Part shown: one piece after another, positions 1 through 6,324 of the stretch
How the letters are laid out: each line of letters opens with the position of its first letter
Position numbering within the stretch: position 1 is the first letter of the stretch
NCBI GenBank assembly: GCA_021789565.1
Contig: JAJYJL010000422.1
Location: 1-7,028, forward strand
Length of the DNA stretch: 7,028 nucleotides
Direction of reading: 5' to 3'
From: Acidobacteriota bacterium
GTDB taxonomy: Bacteria; Acidobacteriota; Terriglobia; UBA7540
Notes under the pieces: generated by a model
The model's input: the letters and a program-made list of their open reading frames with translations, nothing else
Database searches by the model: none
Told to the model about the DNA's origin: nothing
Position numbers and translations under genes: made by a program

Positions 1-761
1 CCCGCGGGAACTTCCACCGCGAGGTCCATCGAGCGCCGGTTGCCCACATCCACAACCACAGGCAATGCCCGCTCCGACCCAGCCAGGAATCGCGCTACTT
101 CTTCGATGGGATTCTGCGTGGCGGAGAGCCCAATTCTGACTGCGGGGCTGCGCCCTGGATTTGCGCCTTGCACCAGCGCGTCCAGCCTTTCAAGCGAGAG
201 CGCCAGATGGGCGCCCCTCTTGTCATCCGCCACCGCGTGGATTTCGTCCACGATCACCGTCTCAACATGTTGCAGAATTGCCCGGCTTTTTTCCGCAGTC
301 AGCAGGATGTAAAGCGACTCGGGTGTCGTCACCAGAATCTGCGGCGGATGCTTGAGCATGGCACGGCGTTCGGGGGGCAGCGTGTCACCGGAGCGGACCG
401 CCGTGCGAATTTGGGGCAGATCCATTCCGCACCGCGCAGCAAGATCCACGATTCCAAGCAAAGGAATCTCAAGGTTCTTATGGATGTCGTTTCCGAGTGC
501 TTTCAACGGGGAGACGTAAAGAACCGTTACGTGTCCGGGAAGAACGCCTTCAAGTCCCTGGCGAACCAAGCGGTCTATACAGGCAAGGAATGCTGCAAGG
601 GTCTTGCCCGAACCCGTCGGGGCGGAGATCAGAACGTCTCTTCCGGCCACAATGTGCGGCCAGCCCTGCTCCTGCGGTTCGGTGGGCGAACCGAAGCAAT
701 CCACAAACCAGTCACGCACAAGAGGGTGTGCCCAGGCAAGCGGCTGCGTTTTGGCAGGCAT
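1..761 (-). CDS. Lhr-type DEAD/DEAH-box helicase, N-terminal part (cut by window edge)
   Basis: Superfamily 2 ATP-dependent helicase of the Lhr family, cytoplasmic enzymes that translocate 3'-5' and act in DNA repair. The ATG is at 761; 253 codons lie in the window and the gene runs off the left edge. Motifs in order: a Q-motif-like TEPQEQGWP (residues 27-35), Walker A APTGSGKT (47-54), motif Ia SPLKALGND (84-92), the Lhr-typical VRSGDT (122-127), TTPES (145-149), Walker B DEIH (172-175) and motif III SAT (213-215). The Q-motif ending in GWP and the R-S/T-GDT stretch point to Lhr rather than RecQ or a generic DEAD-box RNA helicase. Only RecA domain 1 is visible, so it cannot be decided whether this is a full-length Lhr (about 1400-1500 residues), an Lhr-core protein (about 850) or a ligase-associated relative. 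The whole visible frame is open and all motifs are intact. It diverges from the genes on the right and shares no operon with them. Confidence 0.93.
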   Translation of the reverse strand, partial: MPAKTQPLAWAHPLVRDWFVDCFGSPTEPQEQGWPHIVAGRDVLISAPTGSGKTLAAFLACIDRLVRQGLEGVLPGHVTVLYVSPLKALGNDIHKNLEIPLLGIVDLAARCGMDLPQIRTAVRSGDTLPPERRAMLKHPPQILVTTPESLYILLTAEKSRAILQHVETVIVDEIHAVADDKRGAHLALSLERLDALVQGANPGRSPAVRIGLSATQNPIEEVARFLAGSERALPVVVDVGNRRSMDLAVEVPA

Positions 762-773
762 ATGGAAATTCTA
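762..773 (-). promoter_or_regulatory. -10-like box directly before the helicase ATG (possible leaderless start)
   Basis: On the minus strand TAGAAT (773-768) matches five of six bases of the sigma-70 -10 consensus and lies 6 nt before the ATG at 761. That places the expected transcription start on or next to the A of the start codon. No purine-rich Shine-Dalgarno sequence stands before this ATG. No convincing -35 box is seen at the usual spacing, so the call is tentative. Confidence 0.3.
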
Positions 774-950
774 ACCCGTATTAACCGCGAAGCGTTGAAG
801 CATTGAACATAAAGCATGTGCCCGGTCACACTAAAAAGGCACCCTGCCGGCAAGGTTTAAGAACCGCGCCGGATGAGGTTTTCGGTCGCCAGGTGAGTCA
901 ATGCGAAGAGTTACAGCAACACACATCAGGCAACAAATGATGGCAGGAAT

Positions 951-998
951 TGGTGGGCCTGAGGGGATTCGAACCCCTGACCCCCTGGTTGAAAACCA
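951..998 (-). tRNA. 3' fragment of a tRNA gene (attachment-site-like scar, not functional)
   Basis: Read on the minus strand, positions 998-951 give the 3' part of a tRNA. Parts seen are an anticodon loop TTTTCAA, a 3' anticodon strand CCAGG, variable loop GGGTC, T arm AGGGG-TTCGAAT-CCCCT with perfect pairing, acceptor strand CAGGCCC, discriminator A and encoded CCA. The five-base anticodon stem would need CCTGG on the 5' side but TGTGG is present, so pairing stops after three pairs. No D arm or GGGCCTG acceptor strand is found further upstream (higher coordinates). The anticodon, if the loop is original, would be UUC (glutamate), but the break is so close that this is uncertain. Loss of identity in the anticodon stem is where tyrosine-recombinase elements commonly cross over in tRNA genes. 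The fragment therefore most likely marks the far end of an integrated element. Confidence 0.8.
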
Positions 999-1046
999 CA
1001 AAAATCTATTTATCGAATCTTGCCAGAGTCGTTGCCAAACCAGGGG
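982..1046. repeat. 9-bp inverted repeat anchored in the tRNA fragment
   Basis: CCCCTGGTT (982-990) is matched by its exact reverse complement AACCAGGGG (1038-1046), 47 nt away. The left arm is part of the anticodon region of the tRNA fragment and the right arm lies on the presumed island side. It may be a recombinase arm site or a remnant of rearranged tRNA sequence; nine base pairs could also be chance. Confidence 0.4.
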
Positions 1047-1858
1047 ACATCAACTGATTACGTCGAATTCCATCATTGACCTTCTTCTACCAAATTGCAC
1101 ATTTTCTTGTGGTGCAACTCGGCAGGATCTTCTTCAACCTCTATCTCATTTCTATCACAGCCGCGCCGTAGCAACTTTCCAAAATTGGAACCCAACGGAT
1201 TCTCCAGAGCTTACGCAGCAGGGACCGAACTTGTCGTCAACGGATCACCATCCCCTTGGCATCTGCAAAGCGGCTGATCGTGCCAATACCGTGAGCCTCC
1301 TCATCCCATTTCACTCCGTGGACCGGACGGTCGTCTTTGGACGAATGGGAGCGGCGGAGCCGCGCAGATCAGCGGGCGATGGGTGGCTGCACGTGTGGAT
1401 ATCGGGGTCTCAGCGACACTGGGTCGGAACCATTCCAGAACCTCCCTGATATCCTGTTCCAAAAAAGTAGCCGGGCCACATCAAATAATCAAAGGTGTTT
1501 TCCATCATGGACACGATGCCTCCGTGTTGCACCATGAAGACGCGACCTCCCGCTCCGGGCCGCCCCGCTGCTGTTCCATGAGGCGCCATCCTGCGACGAA
1601 GTCCTCTCTGCCGAGTGTCCGATGGTAGCCGCGGAGGCCCGCTAGCAGACGAGGTCCACCGTGCGGCTTTTCCAAAGCAAACCGTTTGACAGGGTGTGTG
1701 CTTGCATGTTAATAGGATAGCGATCGGAGCAGAAGGAAAGCCTCCGTTACAGAATCGGGCTTCACATGCCAATTAAAGATTCAACCAGCAACTTCTTTAC
1801 ATTGAGCAAAAACGGCCGGCGTGACTTGCAGCATCGGCGAGGACTGAATTGACATTAA

Positions 1859-1908
1859 TCCGGCTCGACCGCGACCTTCGCGGCTGTGTTGAAATGAAGC
1901 AAGCCGGA
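1859..1908. repeat. Nested inverted repeats upstream of the GH42-like gene
   Basis: An inner perfect hairpin, CCGCGA-CCT-TCGCGG (1869-1883), lies between outer arms TCCGGCT (1859-1865) and AGCCGGA (1902-1908), which are exact reverse complements. There is no T run after it, so it is not a standard terminator. A perfect TTGACA (1849-1854) lies just upstream but has no recognisable -10 box 16-18 nt later. The structure could be a regulator binding region or a folded leader, about 150 nt before the start codon. Confidence 0.35.
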
Positions 1909-1961
1909 GTCAAGGGTCGGATCAATTCATATTCGGTCTTCTTGGTGTGTCTGAGTTTTAT

Positions 1962-1980
1962 CGGGAGTGCAAAGCTCCCG
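1962..1980 (+). promoter_or_regulatory. Leader hairpin upstream of the GH42-like gene
   Basis: CGGGAG (1962-1967) and CTCCCG (1975-1980) form a perfect six-pair stem around the loop TGCAAAG. It lies 78 nt before the start codon and is not followed by a T run, so a leader structure is more likely than a terminator. Its function is unknown. Confidence 0.35.
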
Positions 1981-2047
1981 TTGCCTGCCCATGGGTAGCA
2001 TTTTGCGCCCAGCGTTTTCTCGGAACCTCAAACTTCGTGGTCCTGCC

Positions 2048-2053
2048 AGGTGA
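2048..2053 (+). promoter_or_regulatory. Ribosome binding site that decides the GH42-like start
   Basis: AGGTGA (2048-2053) lies five nt before the ATG at 2059. Two other in-frame starts, GTG at 2050 and ATG at 2053, fall within this site and have no purine-rich sequence before them, so 2059 is preferred. From 2059 the protein also begins with a clean MKKPR signal-peptide n-region. Confidence 0.6.
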
Positions 2054-2058
2054 TGACT

Positions 2059-5000
2059 ATGAAAAAACCAAGATCAGTGTTGTTGGCATGGAGCCTCCTT
2101 GCCGGATTAATTCTTCCGGTGTGCGCAGGGTGGATTGTTGGAAGCAGACTGGGATTGGCAGATGGTTTGCCTGCGGCGGAAAAAAGAATTGATGCTCCGT
2201 TTACGGCGGGAGTTGAGACGCCGCATGTCGCCTGGGCCCGGCCCTGGGGTGGAGAGACTGTCCACGCGCTGGTGGTGCCCAGCGTGAGTGAAGGGCGAAC
2301 GCTGGTGGAACTGGCGGAACGATTTCCCATCACTTATGACACAGTGATGATTGACACTGCCTGGGACGTGAACACATGGACAGTAGGGACCGGCAACAAC
2401 TACGAGGCACGCACCTATAAGCTGGTCTATAAATACCTGGCCGAAGACCTTGCAAGCAGCACGCATTATGACGTGATTGTTCTGCCCAGCTTGTTCGGCT
2501 GGAACCGGCTTCCGCAAGACGTTCGTGACGCCGTAATGCGCCGGGTCCGCGACGGCGCCGGACTGGTCCTGATTCATCCCACCACAGGGATTCCTGCGCC
2601 CGGCGAGCCGAAGGTCACACCGCCGCTTAATATCCACGCGCCTGATATCGCTGTCGCCCCTGGTGGAGAGCTGTGGGAGATTTCGCCGCTGGTCGATTGC
2701 CTTTCTGATCAACTCGACGGCTATGGCCATTTACACGTTCTTCCTAGCGCCATTGCGGGCGGAGCGTGGAAAGCGGTTGCGCGGAGCTTTATCACCAATA
2801 ACGTTCCTTTTGATTCTTTCCCGACCGACTATCTGAAGCACTACAAATATCGCCTTGGGCAGGATTCGAAACTGCTGGTCGCGGGGCCGGACGGCGAACC
2901 TATCGTGGCAACAAAAAGTTACGGAAGGGGCAGAGTCGTGGCACTCGGGTACATGAACCACGGGCTTTCGCCCGACATCGACTGGACCTTTCTGGGCAAG
3001 CAGGACGATCACTGGTGGGAATATTTTTATTCGATGCTCGGCAGGTCCATACTCTGGGCGGCGCGAGATAATCCTCAGATTGATCTTCTACCAATGCGCG
3101 TGGAGAATTCAAAATACGGCAAATGGACACTATCTATCCAGGTTGAGAATCGCGCTAAGGTCCTGGCCGCAAATCTCTCGGTCAGGATGGTCAGCCAATG
3201 GGGTGATGACGCGGGGGGTGTCAATAAGCCGGTGCGCTTGAAGCACGGTCAAAACAGGATTGCGCTGAACTTGCCCGGCGCGGTTTCCGCCGGCCGCAAT
3301 TACGTTGACGTCATCATTTCCTCCGATGGCAAGCACTACGCCTGGGGATCAGTGTCCTTCACTCTGCCTCAGCCGGACAAGATTCTTACCATCGATACGG
3401 ATAGAAAATTTTACGCGCTCGGTGACCGGTTGCACGCCACCGTCCGGATCGAGGGAAGCGAGCCGGCAAACGTCCGCATTGACATGCTTGACAATCGCCA
3501 CAGGTTGATTGGCTCCGCGACTGTCGCGGCTTCGGCGGGCAGTGGCGGGACGGTTCAGGCAACGTTGCCGGTGGGAAATTACACCACTAACATCGGATGG
3601 GTGCGCGCTGCTTTACTCCGCGGCGATCCAGGCAAACAAACCAAGATCGATCAGGCACAGACGCGAGTTGATTTTGTCAGCCTCAACCGAAAGTTCGGAG
3701 CGTATGAACTGATTCTGCCTTGGTACGGTCCGCCGTCATATGAGCCTTGGACCCCAACACTAGAATCGCAATTCCAAAAGATTGGCGTGACAGTGGCGGC
3801 GAACCCGCGGGACAATTTCAGACTGATTTCCGAAGTCCACGCTCCCGGTTTTGGCGTCTATTGGTACCGTCGCAAGCCGTATCTGGAACAGAAGGATGCA
3901 TACCTGCAAACTCATGATACAAAGTATCTCATCCGCGAGCCGGACCTTTCGAGCCATGAATGGCTGGACAAGCTGCGCGGCACCATTACCGACTCATTGA
4001 AGGAATTCAAGCCCTACGCACCGCTGGCTTATTACCTGGCTGACGAATCTTCGTTGACCGCCTACGGCGACCCACTGGACTTTTCGTGGTCGCAACCAAC
4101 GCTCACGGTGTTTCGGACCTGGCTTCGTGGCCAGTATTCAAGCCTGGAGGCGCTGAATAACGAGTGGGAGACGAATTATAAGTCCTGGGAGGAAGTCATG
4201 CCGCTGACTACTTCCCAGGCGCAGGGCAAGGGAAATTATGCCGGCTGGATGGACCATCGCACATTTATGGAGCAGGTGTTTGCACGTGCTATGCAGGTTG
4301 CGGCCGATACGGTTAAGGAGCAGGACCCCGGCGGCCTACCCAGCATCTCCGGCACTCAGGCGCCCGGCCCCTCGAATGCGGTCAATTGGTATTTGCTGGA
4401 CCATGTGGTCGGCTACCTGCAGCCTTATTCCGAGGACGATCAGGACGACCTTCACCGCTCGATCCATGCCGGACAGATCATGACGGGCTTCACGGGGTAT
4501 GAGAGCTTTGGCGCCGAATTGCGGCACCGGTTGCTGGCAGGGCAATTAGGTGCATCGCTCTTCTGGCAATACACTGCGCTGAATGCTGACCTGAGCTTGA
4601 CACAACAGGGACGCGACCTGAGTTCACTGACCAACGAATTTCGCAACGAAGGACTGGCCCTGCTACTGCGCCATGCAAAGCGCGAGAATTGCGGCATTGC
4701 CGTTCACTATTCGCTGCTCAGCGTTCGCAGCCACTGGATCACCGACGGGTATATTGAGCCCAATGAGGTGACCGACGGCGACAAGACCTCCAAGAATCTC
4801 AAGCGGTTCCACCAGAACCGCACAAACTGGCTCCAGGCGCTGCGAGACGCCGGATTTCAGTATGACTTTCTAACCACCGAACAGATCGACAAGGGCAGTC
4901 TGACAAACTACAAAGTACTTGTCCTGCCGGATTCGATTGCGCTTTCAAAACCGGAAGTTACCGCCATCCGGGAATTCGTTCTTCGCGGCGGCCTGCTGAT

Positions 5001-5955
5001 CGCGGACGGGCAGACCGGCCTGATGGACGGCCACGCCCGCTGGGAAGGGAGCGGGCTTCTCGATGACGTGCTGGGAGTCCGGCATGAAGACGCGCGGGCA
5101 GAGGCAAGTGTCCAGGAACCGGTAACGCTCCACGCGACGTGGGCCGGCAATGAAGTCAGCCCGGTAATTGTACCCGCGGAGCCGAATTTGAAAGTGACTT
5201 CCGGGCATGCTGAGCTTTTCGAGGAAGGCACGCCTTATCTGATTCAGAACTCTTTTGGCGCGGGTCGGGCCGTCACACTGAATTTCTGGTTCAGCAATTA
5301 CGGAGAGCTCCGGAACGCAGGGACAAACGGTCCCATGCTGAGACTGCTGGCGCATTACCTGGCCGAAGCCGGGGCGGACCCCGTTGCGGATGTGCGAAAG
5401 CCTGACGGTCAGCGCATCGGCTGTTCGGAGATTGTCGGCTACAGAAAAGGCGAAGTTCGTTACCTGGTGGTTCTTCCCGGCGTTGGATGCAAGGACATCG
5501 GGCCGGTGACGGTCCAATTGCCTTCTGAGCGCTATGTTTACAACATGCGCGAGCATCGCCTGGTGGGTGATGTTTCCAGCGTTAACGGGACGCTCGTGAA
5601 CGGCGCCCCGCTTTTCCTCGCGGTAACGCCGAGACCCGTAGGCAAGCTCAGCATCAGCGCGATGGGAACAACGCAAGATGATCTGCAAGTCAAAGCCGGT
5701 GGCACCGCGGCCTTCCGTATTCGAATGGTCATGCCCGGCGGACAAAACGACTTCCCTGAAGCTATACACGTGGATGTGCGCAATCCGAGCGGTAAGGTTC
5801 TGCCCTATTACGGCACAAACCTGTCGCTCACTGATGGCCATGCCCGGTTCAGCATCGCGCTGGCATTAAACGATCAGCCGGGAAAGTGGCAGGTCACCGT
5901 GCGCGAACCGTACACTCATCAGACGTGTTTCACAACCTTCACAGTCGTTCGTTAG
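2059..5955 (+). CDS. Exported GH42-like beta-galactosidase-family protein, 1298 residues
   Basis: Probable secreted glycoside hydrolase; substrate unknown. Residues 1-23 form a Sec signal peptide (KKPR, then a hydrophobic run, cleavage likely after VCA). Residues about 65-335 form an amidotransferase/ThuA-like flavodoxin fold (DVIVLPSLFGW, GAGLVLIHPTTG, GRGRVVALGYMNHG) without a nucleophile cysteine. Residues 345-545 look like two beta-sandwich domains. Residues about 551-895 resemble a GH42 TIM barrel: the stretch YYLADESS (acid/base candidate E663), FRTWLRGQY (from 685) and LNNEWETNY (from 699) is typical of the family, and GYESFG (E815) is the likely nucleophile. Residues about 923-1100 form a second flavodoxin-like domain of the GH42 trimerisation type (YKVLVLPDS, REFVLRGGLLIADG). 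The rest is beta-rich and ends in an immunoglobulin-like domain (about 1203-1298). Usual GH42 enzymes have about 650-700 residues. Family-level call is good; exact family and activity are not. The TonB receptor gene follows after 371 nt on the same strand. Confidence 0.85.
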   Translation: MKKPRSVLLAWSLLAGLILPVCAGWIVGSRLGLADGLPAAEKRIDAPFTAGVETPHVAWARPWGGETVHALVVPSVSEGRTLVELAERFPITYDTVMIDTAWDVNTWTVGTGNNYEARTYKLVYKYLAEDLASSTHYDVIVLPSLFGWNRLPQDVRDAVMRRVRDGAGLVLIHPTTGIPAPGEPKVTPPLNIHAPDIAVAPGGELWEISPLVDCLSDQLDGYGHLHVLPSAIAGGAWKAVARSFITNNVPFDSFPTDYLKHYKYRLGQDSKLLVAGPDGEPIVATKSYGRGRVVALGYMNHGLSPDIDWTFLGKQDDHWWEYFYSMLGRSILWAARDNPQIDLLPMRVENSKYGKWTLSIQVENRAKVLAANLSVRMVSQWGDDAGGVNKPVRLKHGQNRIALNLPGAVSAGRNYVDVIISSDGKHYAWGSVSFTLPQPDKILTIDTDRKFYALGDRLHATVRIEGSEPANVRIDMLDNRHRLIGSATVAASAGSGGTVQATLPVGNYTTNIGWVRAALLRGDPGKQTKIDQAQTRVDFVSLNRKFGAYELILPWYGPPSYEPWTPTLESQFQKIGVTVAANPRDNFRLISEVHAPGFGVYWYRRKPYLEQKDAYLQTHDTKYLIREPDLSSHEWLDKLRGTITDSLKEFKPYAPLAYYLADESSLTAYGDPLDFSWSQPTLTVFRTWLRGQYSSLEALNNEWETNYKSWEEVMPLTTSQAQGKGNYAGWMDHRTFMEQVFARAMQVAADTVKEQDPGGLPSISGTQAPGPSNAVNWYLLDHVVGYLQPYSEDDQDDLHRSIHAGQIMTGFTGYESFGAELRHRLLAGQLGASLFWQYTALNADLSLTQQGRDLSSLTNEFRNEGLALLLRHAKRENCGIAVHYSLLSVRSHWITDGYIEPNEVTDGDKTSKNLKRFHQNRTNWLQALRDAGFQYDFLTTEQIDKGSLTNYKVLVLPDSIALSKPEVTAIREFVLRGGLLIADGQTGLMDGHARWEGSGLLDDVLGVRHEDARAEASVQEPVTLHATWAGNEVSPVIVPAEPNLKVTSGHAELFEEGTPYLIQNSFGAGRAVTLNFWFSNYGELRNAGTNGPMLRLLAHYLAEAGADPVADVRKPDGQRIGCSEIVGYRKGEVRYLVVLPGVGCKDIGPVTVQLPSERYVYNMREHRLVGDVSSVNGTLVNGAPLFLAVTPRPVGKLSISAMGTTQDDLQVKAGGTAAFRIRMVMPGGQNDFPEAIHVDVRNPSGKVLPYYGTNLSLTDGHARFSIALALNDQPGKWQVTVREPYTHQTCFTTFTVVR

Positions 5956-6076
5956 ACATTGAATTCTTAGGAGTTGAGACCCGAATGATGCGCCCAACAG
6001 GCTTCGCTTTGCGTTCGCCTTTCATCTCGCAATCCCTTTCCTTATGCATCGAGTTGCTTCGAACTTAAGAAAACTA

Positions 6077-6105
6077 TTGACAATATCATTTCGCTGTGAG
6101 ATGTT
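6077..6105 (+). promoter_or_regulatory. Promoter-like pair with perfect -35 box
   Basis: TTGACA (6077-6082) matches the sigma-70 -35 consensus exactly. Seventeen nt later stands GATGTT (6100-6105), which matches only three of six -10 positions. The weak -10 lies inside the palindrome at 6096-6111, so a protein bound there would block it. It is weaker overall than the arrangement at 6113-6141. Confidence 0.3.
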
Positions 6106-6111
6106 TCTCAC
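6096..6111. promoter_or_regulatory. Perfect 16-bp palindrome, operator candidate
   Basis: GTGAGA-TGTT-TCTCAC is a perfect inverted repeat with six-base arms and a four-base centre. It overlaps the weak -10 of the upstream promoter-like pair and ends two nt before the -35 position of the downstream one. Size and symmetry fit a dimeric helix-turn-helix repressor. The regulator is not in this window. A short RNA hairpin is possible but there is no T run after it. Confidence 0.45.
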
Positions 6112-6112
6112 G

Positions 6113-6141
6113 TTTAGGTAGTTACGCTACATCGTTATAAT
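6113..6141 (+). promoter_or_regulatory. Sigma-70-like promoter for the TonB receptor gene
   Basis: A perfect TATAAT (6136-6141) is preceded at 17 nt by TTTAGG (6113-6118), which matches three of six -35 positions. Transcription would start near 6148, giving a leader of about 178 nt before the ATG at 6327. An inverted repeat GTAG-TTACG-CTAC (6118-6130) lies in the spacer. Confidence 0.5.
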
Positions 6142-6237
6142 TCCTGCCCACTTTTCAACCCAGGCGGCCCACTGCGTTCATTTGCGGACCAGACCACGGG
6201 ACGTTTCAGGGTTTGAGAGCTGAATAACGAATTGTCG

Positions 6238-6258
6238 GAGACCCTAGGGTGTCTTTTT
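6238..6258 (+). terminator. Terminator- or attenuator-like hairpin in the receptor leader
   Basis: AGACCC (6239-6244) can pair with GGGTGTCT (6247-6254, one bulged T at 6250; the 6247 G stays in the loop), and the stem runs into five T (6254-6258). The core ACCCTAGGGT (6241-6250) is itself a perfect palindrome. The stem is short, so termination would be weak. It sits about 70 nt before the receptor ATG and after the likely transcription start, where it would act as an attenuator rather than as the end of the GH42-like transcript; with read-through from upstream it could do both. Confidence 0.35.
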
Positions 6259-6300
6259 GGCGATTCGCCATTCTTTTGCTTCCGTCGGGTCACATTTGGC

Positions 6301-6324
6301 ACCTCCAAAACCGAAAGGAGAGGT
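6301..6324 (+). promoter_or_regulatory. Ribosome binding site of the receptor gene within a possible hairpin
   Basis: AGGAG (6316-6320) stands six nt before the ATG at 6327, a strong and well-placed site. The bases CTCC (6303-6306) can pair with GGAG (6317-6320), with a further AC/GT pairing (6301-6302 with 6323-6324) across a two-base bulge, leaving a ten-base A-rich loop. This would hide the ribosome binding site. The stem is short and its effect unproven. Confidence 0.5.

Larger units (their letters stand above)
999..2058. other. Gene-poor stretch between tRNA scar and GH42-like gene
   Basis: No open frame here can be supported as an intact gene. The longest plus-strand frame (901-1449) starts before and reads across the tRNA fragment; its segment resembling GPEGIRTPDPLV is the familiar false translation of a tRNA 3' half. 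On the minus strand several short tracts look protein-like but are interrupted: roughly 1368-1238, which ends at a TGA; 1535-1410 (41 codons, GGAGG ten nt before its ATG, containing FDYLMWPGYFFGTGY); and roughly 1710-1505 in another frame (containing HGGPRLLAGLRGYHRTLG). None belongs to a family I recognise. They could be remains of one or more decayed genes, perhaps of the element that used the tRNA site, or chance open frames in GC-rich DNA. From about 1800 on, the sequence is the upstream region of the next gene and holds inverted repeats listed separately. Confidence 0.5.

Noticed and set aside
168..806. 212-codon plus-strand frame
   Set aside because: It lies opposite the helicase gene, whose motifs are intact in the other strand; it is a shadow frame.
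951..1090. Complete tRNA interrupted by an intron
   Set aside because: Although CCTGG occurs upstream on the minus strand, neither a D arm of normal form nor the GGGCCTG acceptor strand is present at a workable distance.
901..1449. 182-codon plus-strand frame with GPEGIRTPDPLV
   Set aside because: This motif is the well-known false translation of the reverse strand of a tRNA 3' half. The rest of the frame has no protein-like features.
1962..2020. Resemblance to part of a cyclic-di-GMP-I riboswitch (GCAAAGC followed later by GGTAGC)
   Set aside because: The other half with the GGGCAAACC-like segment and its tetraloop helix is not found upstream, so the match is only to two short strings.
2059..2130. 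Lipoprotein signal peptide ending at C22
   Set aside because: The residues before the cysteine are L-P-V, which do not fit a lipobox; ordinary cleavage after VCA is more likely.
2107..2730. 207-codon minus-strand frame
   Set aside because: Antisense shadow of the N-terminal domain of the GH42-like protein, with no domain features of its own.
4945..5841. 298-codon minus-strand frame
   Set aside because: It lies wholly opposite the GH42-like gene, has no recognisable domain and no ribosome binding site context that stands out. Long antisense frames are common in GC-rich genes.
5020..5850. Repeated peptide DGHARW / DGHARF in the GH42-like protein
   Set aside because: Five shared residues in two different domains without further similarity; taken as coincidence.
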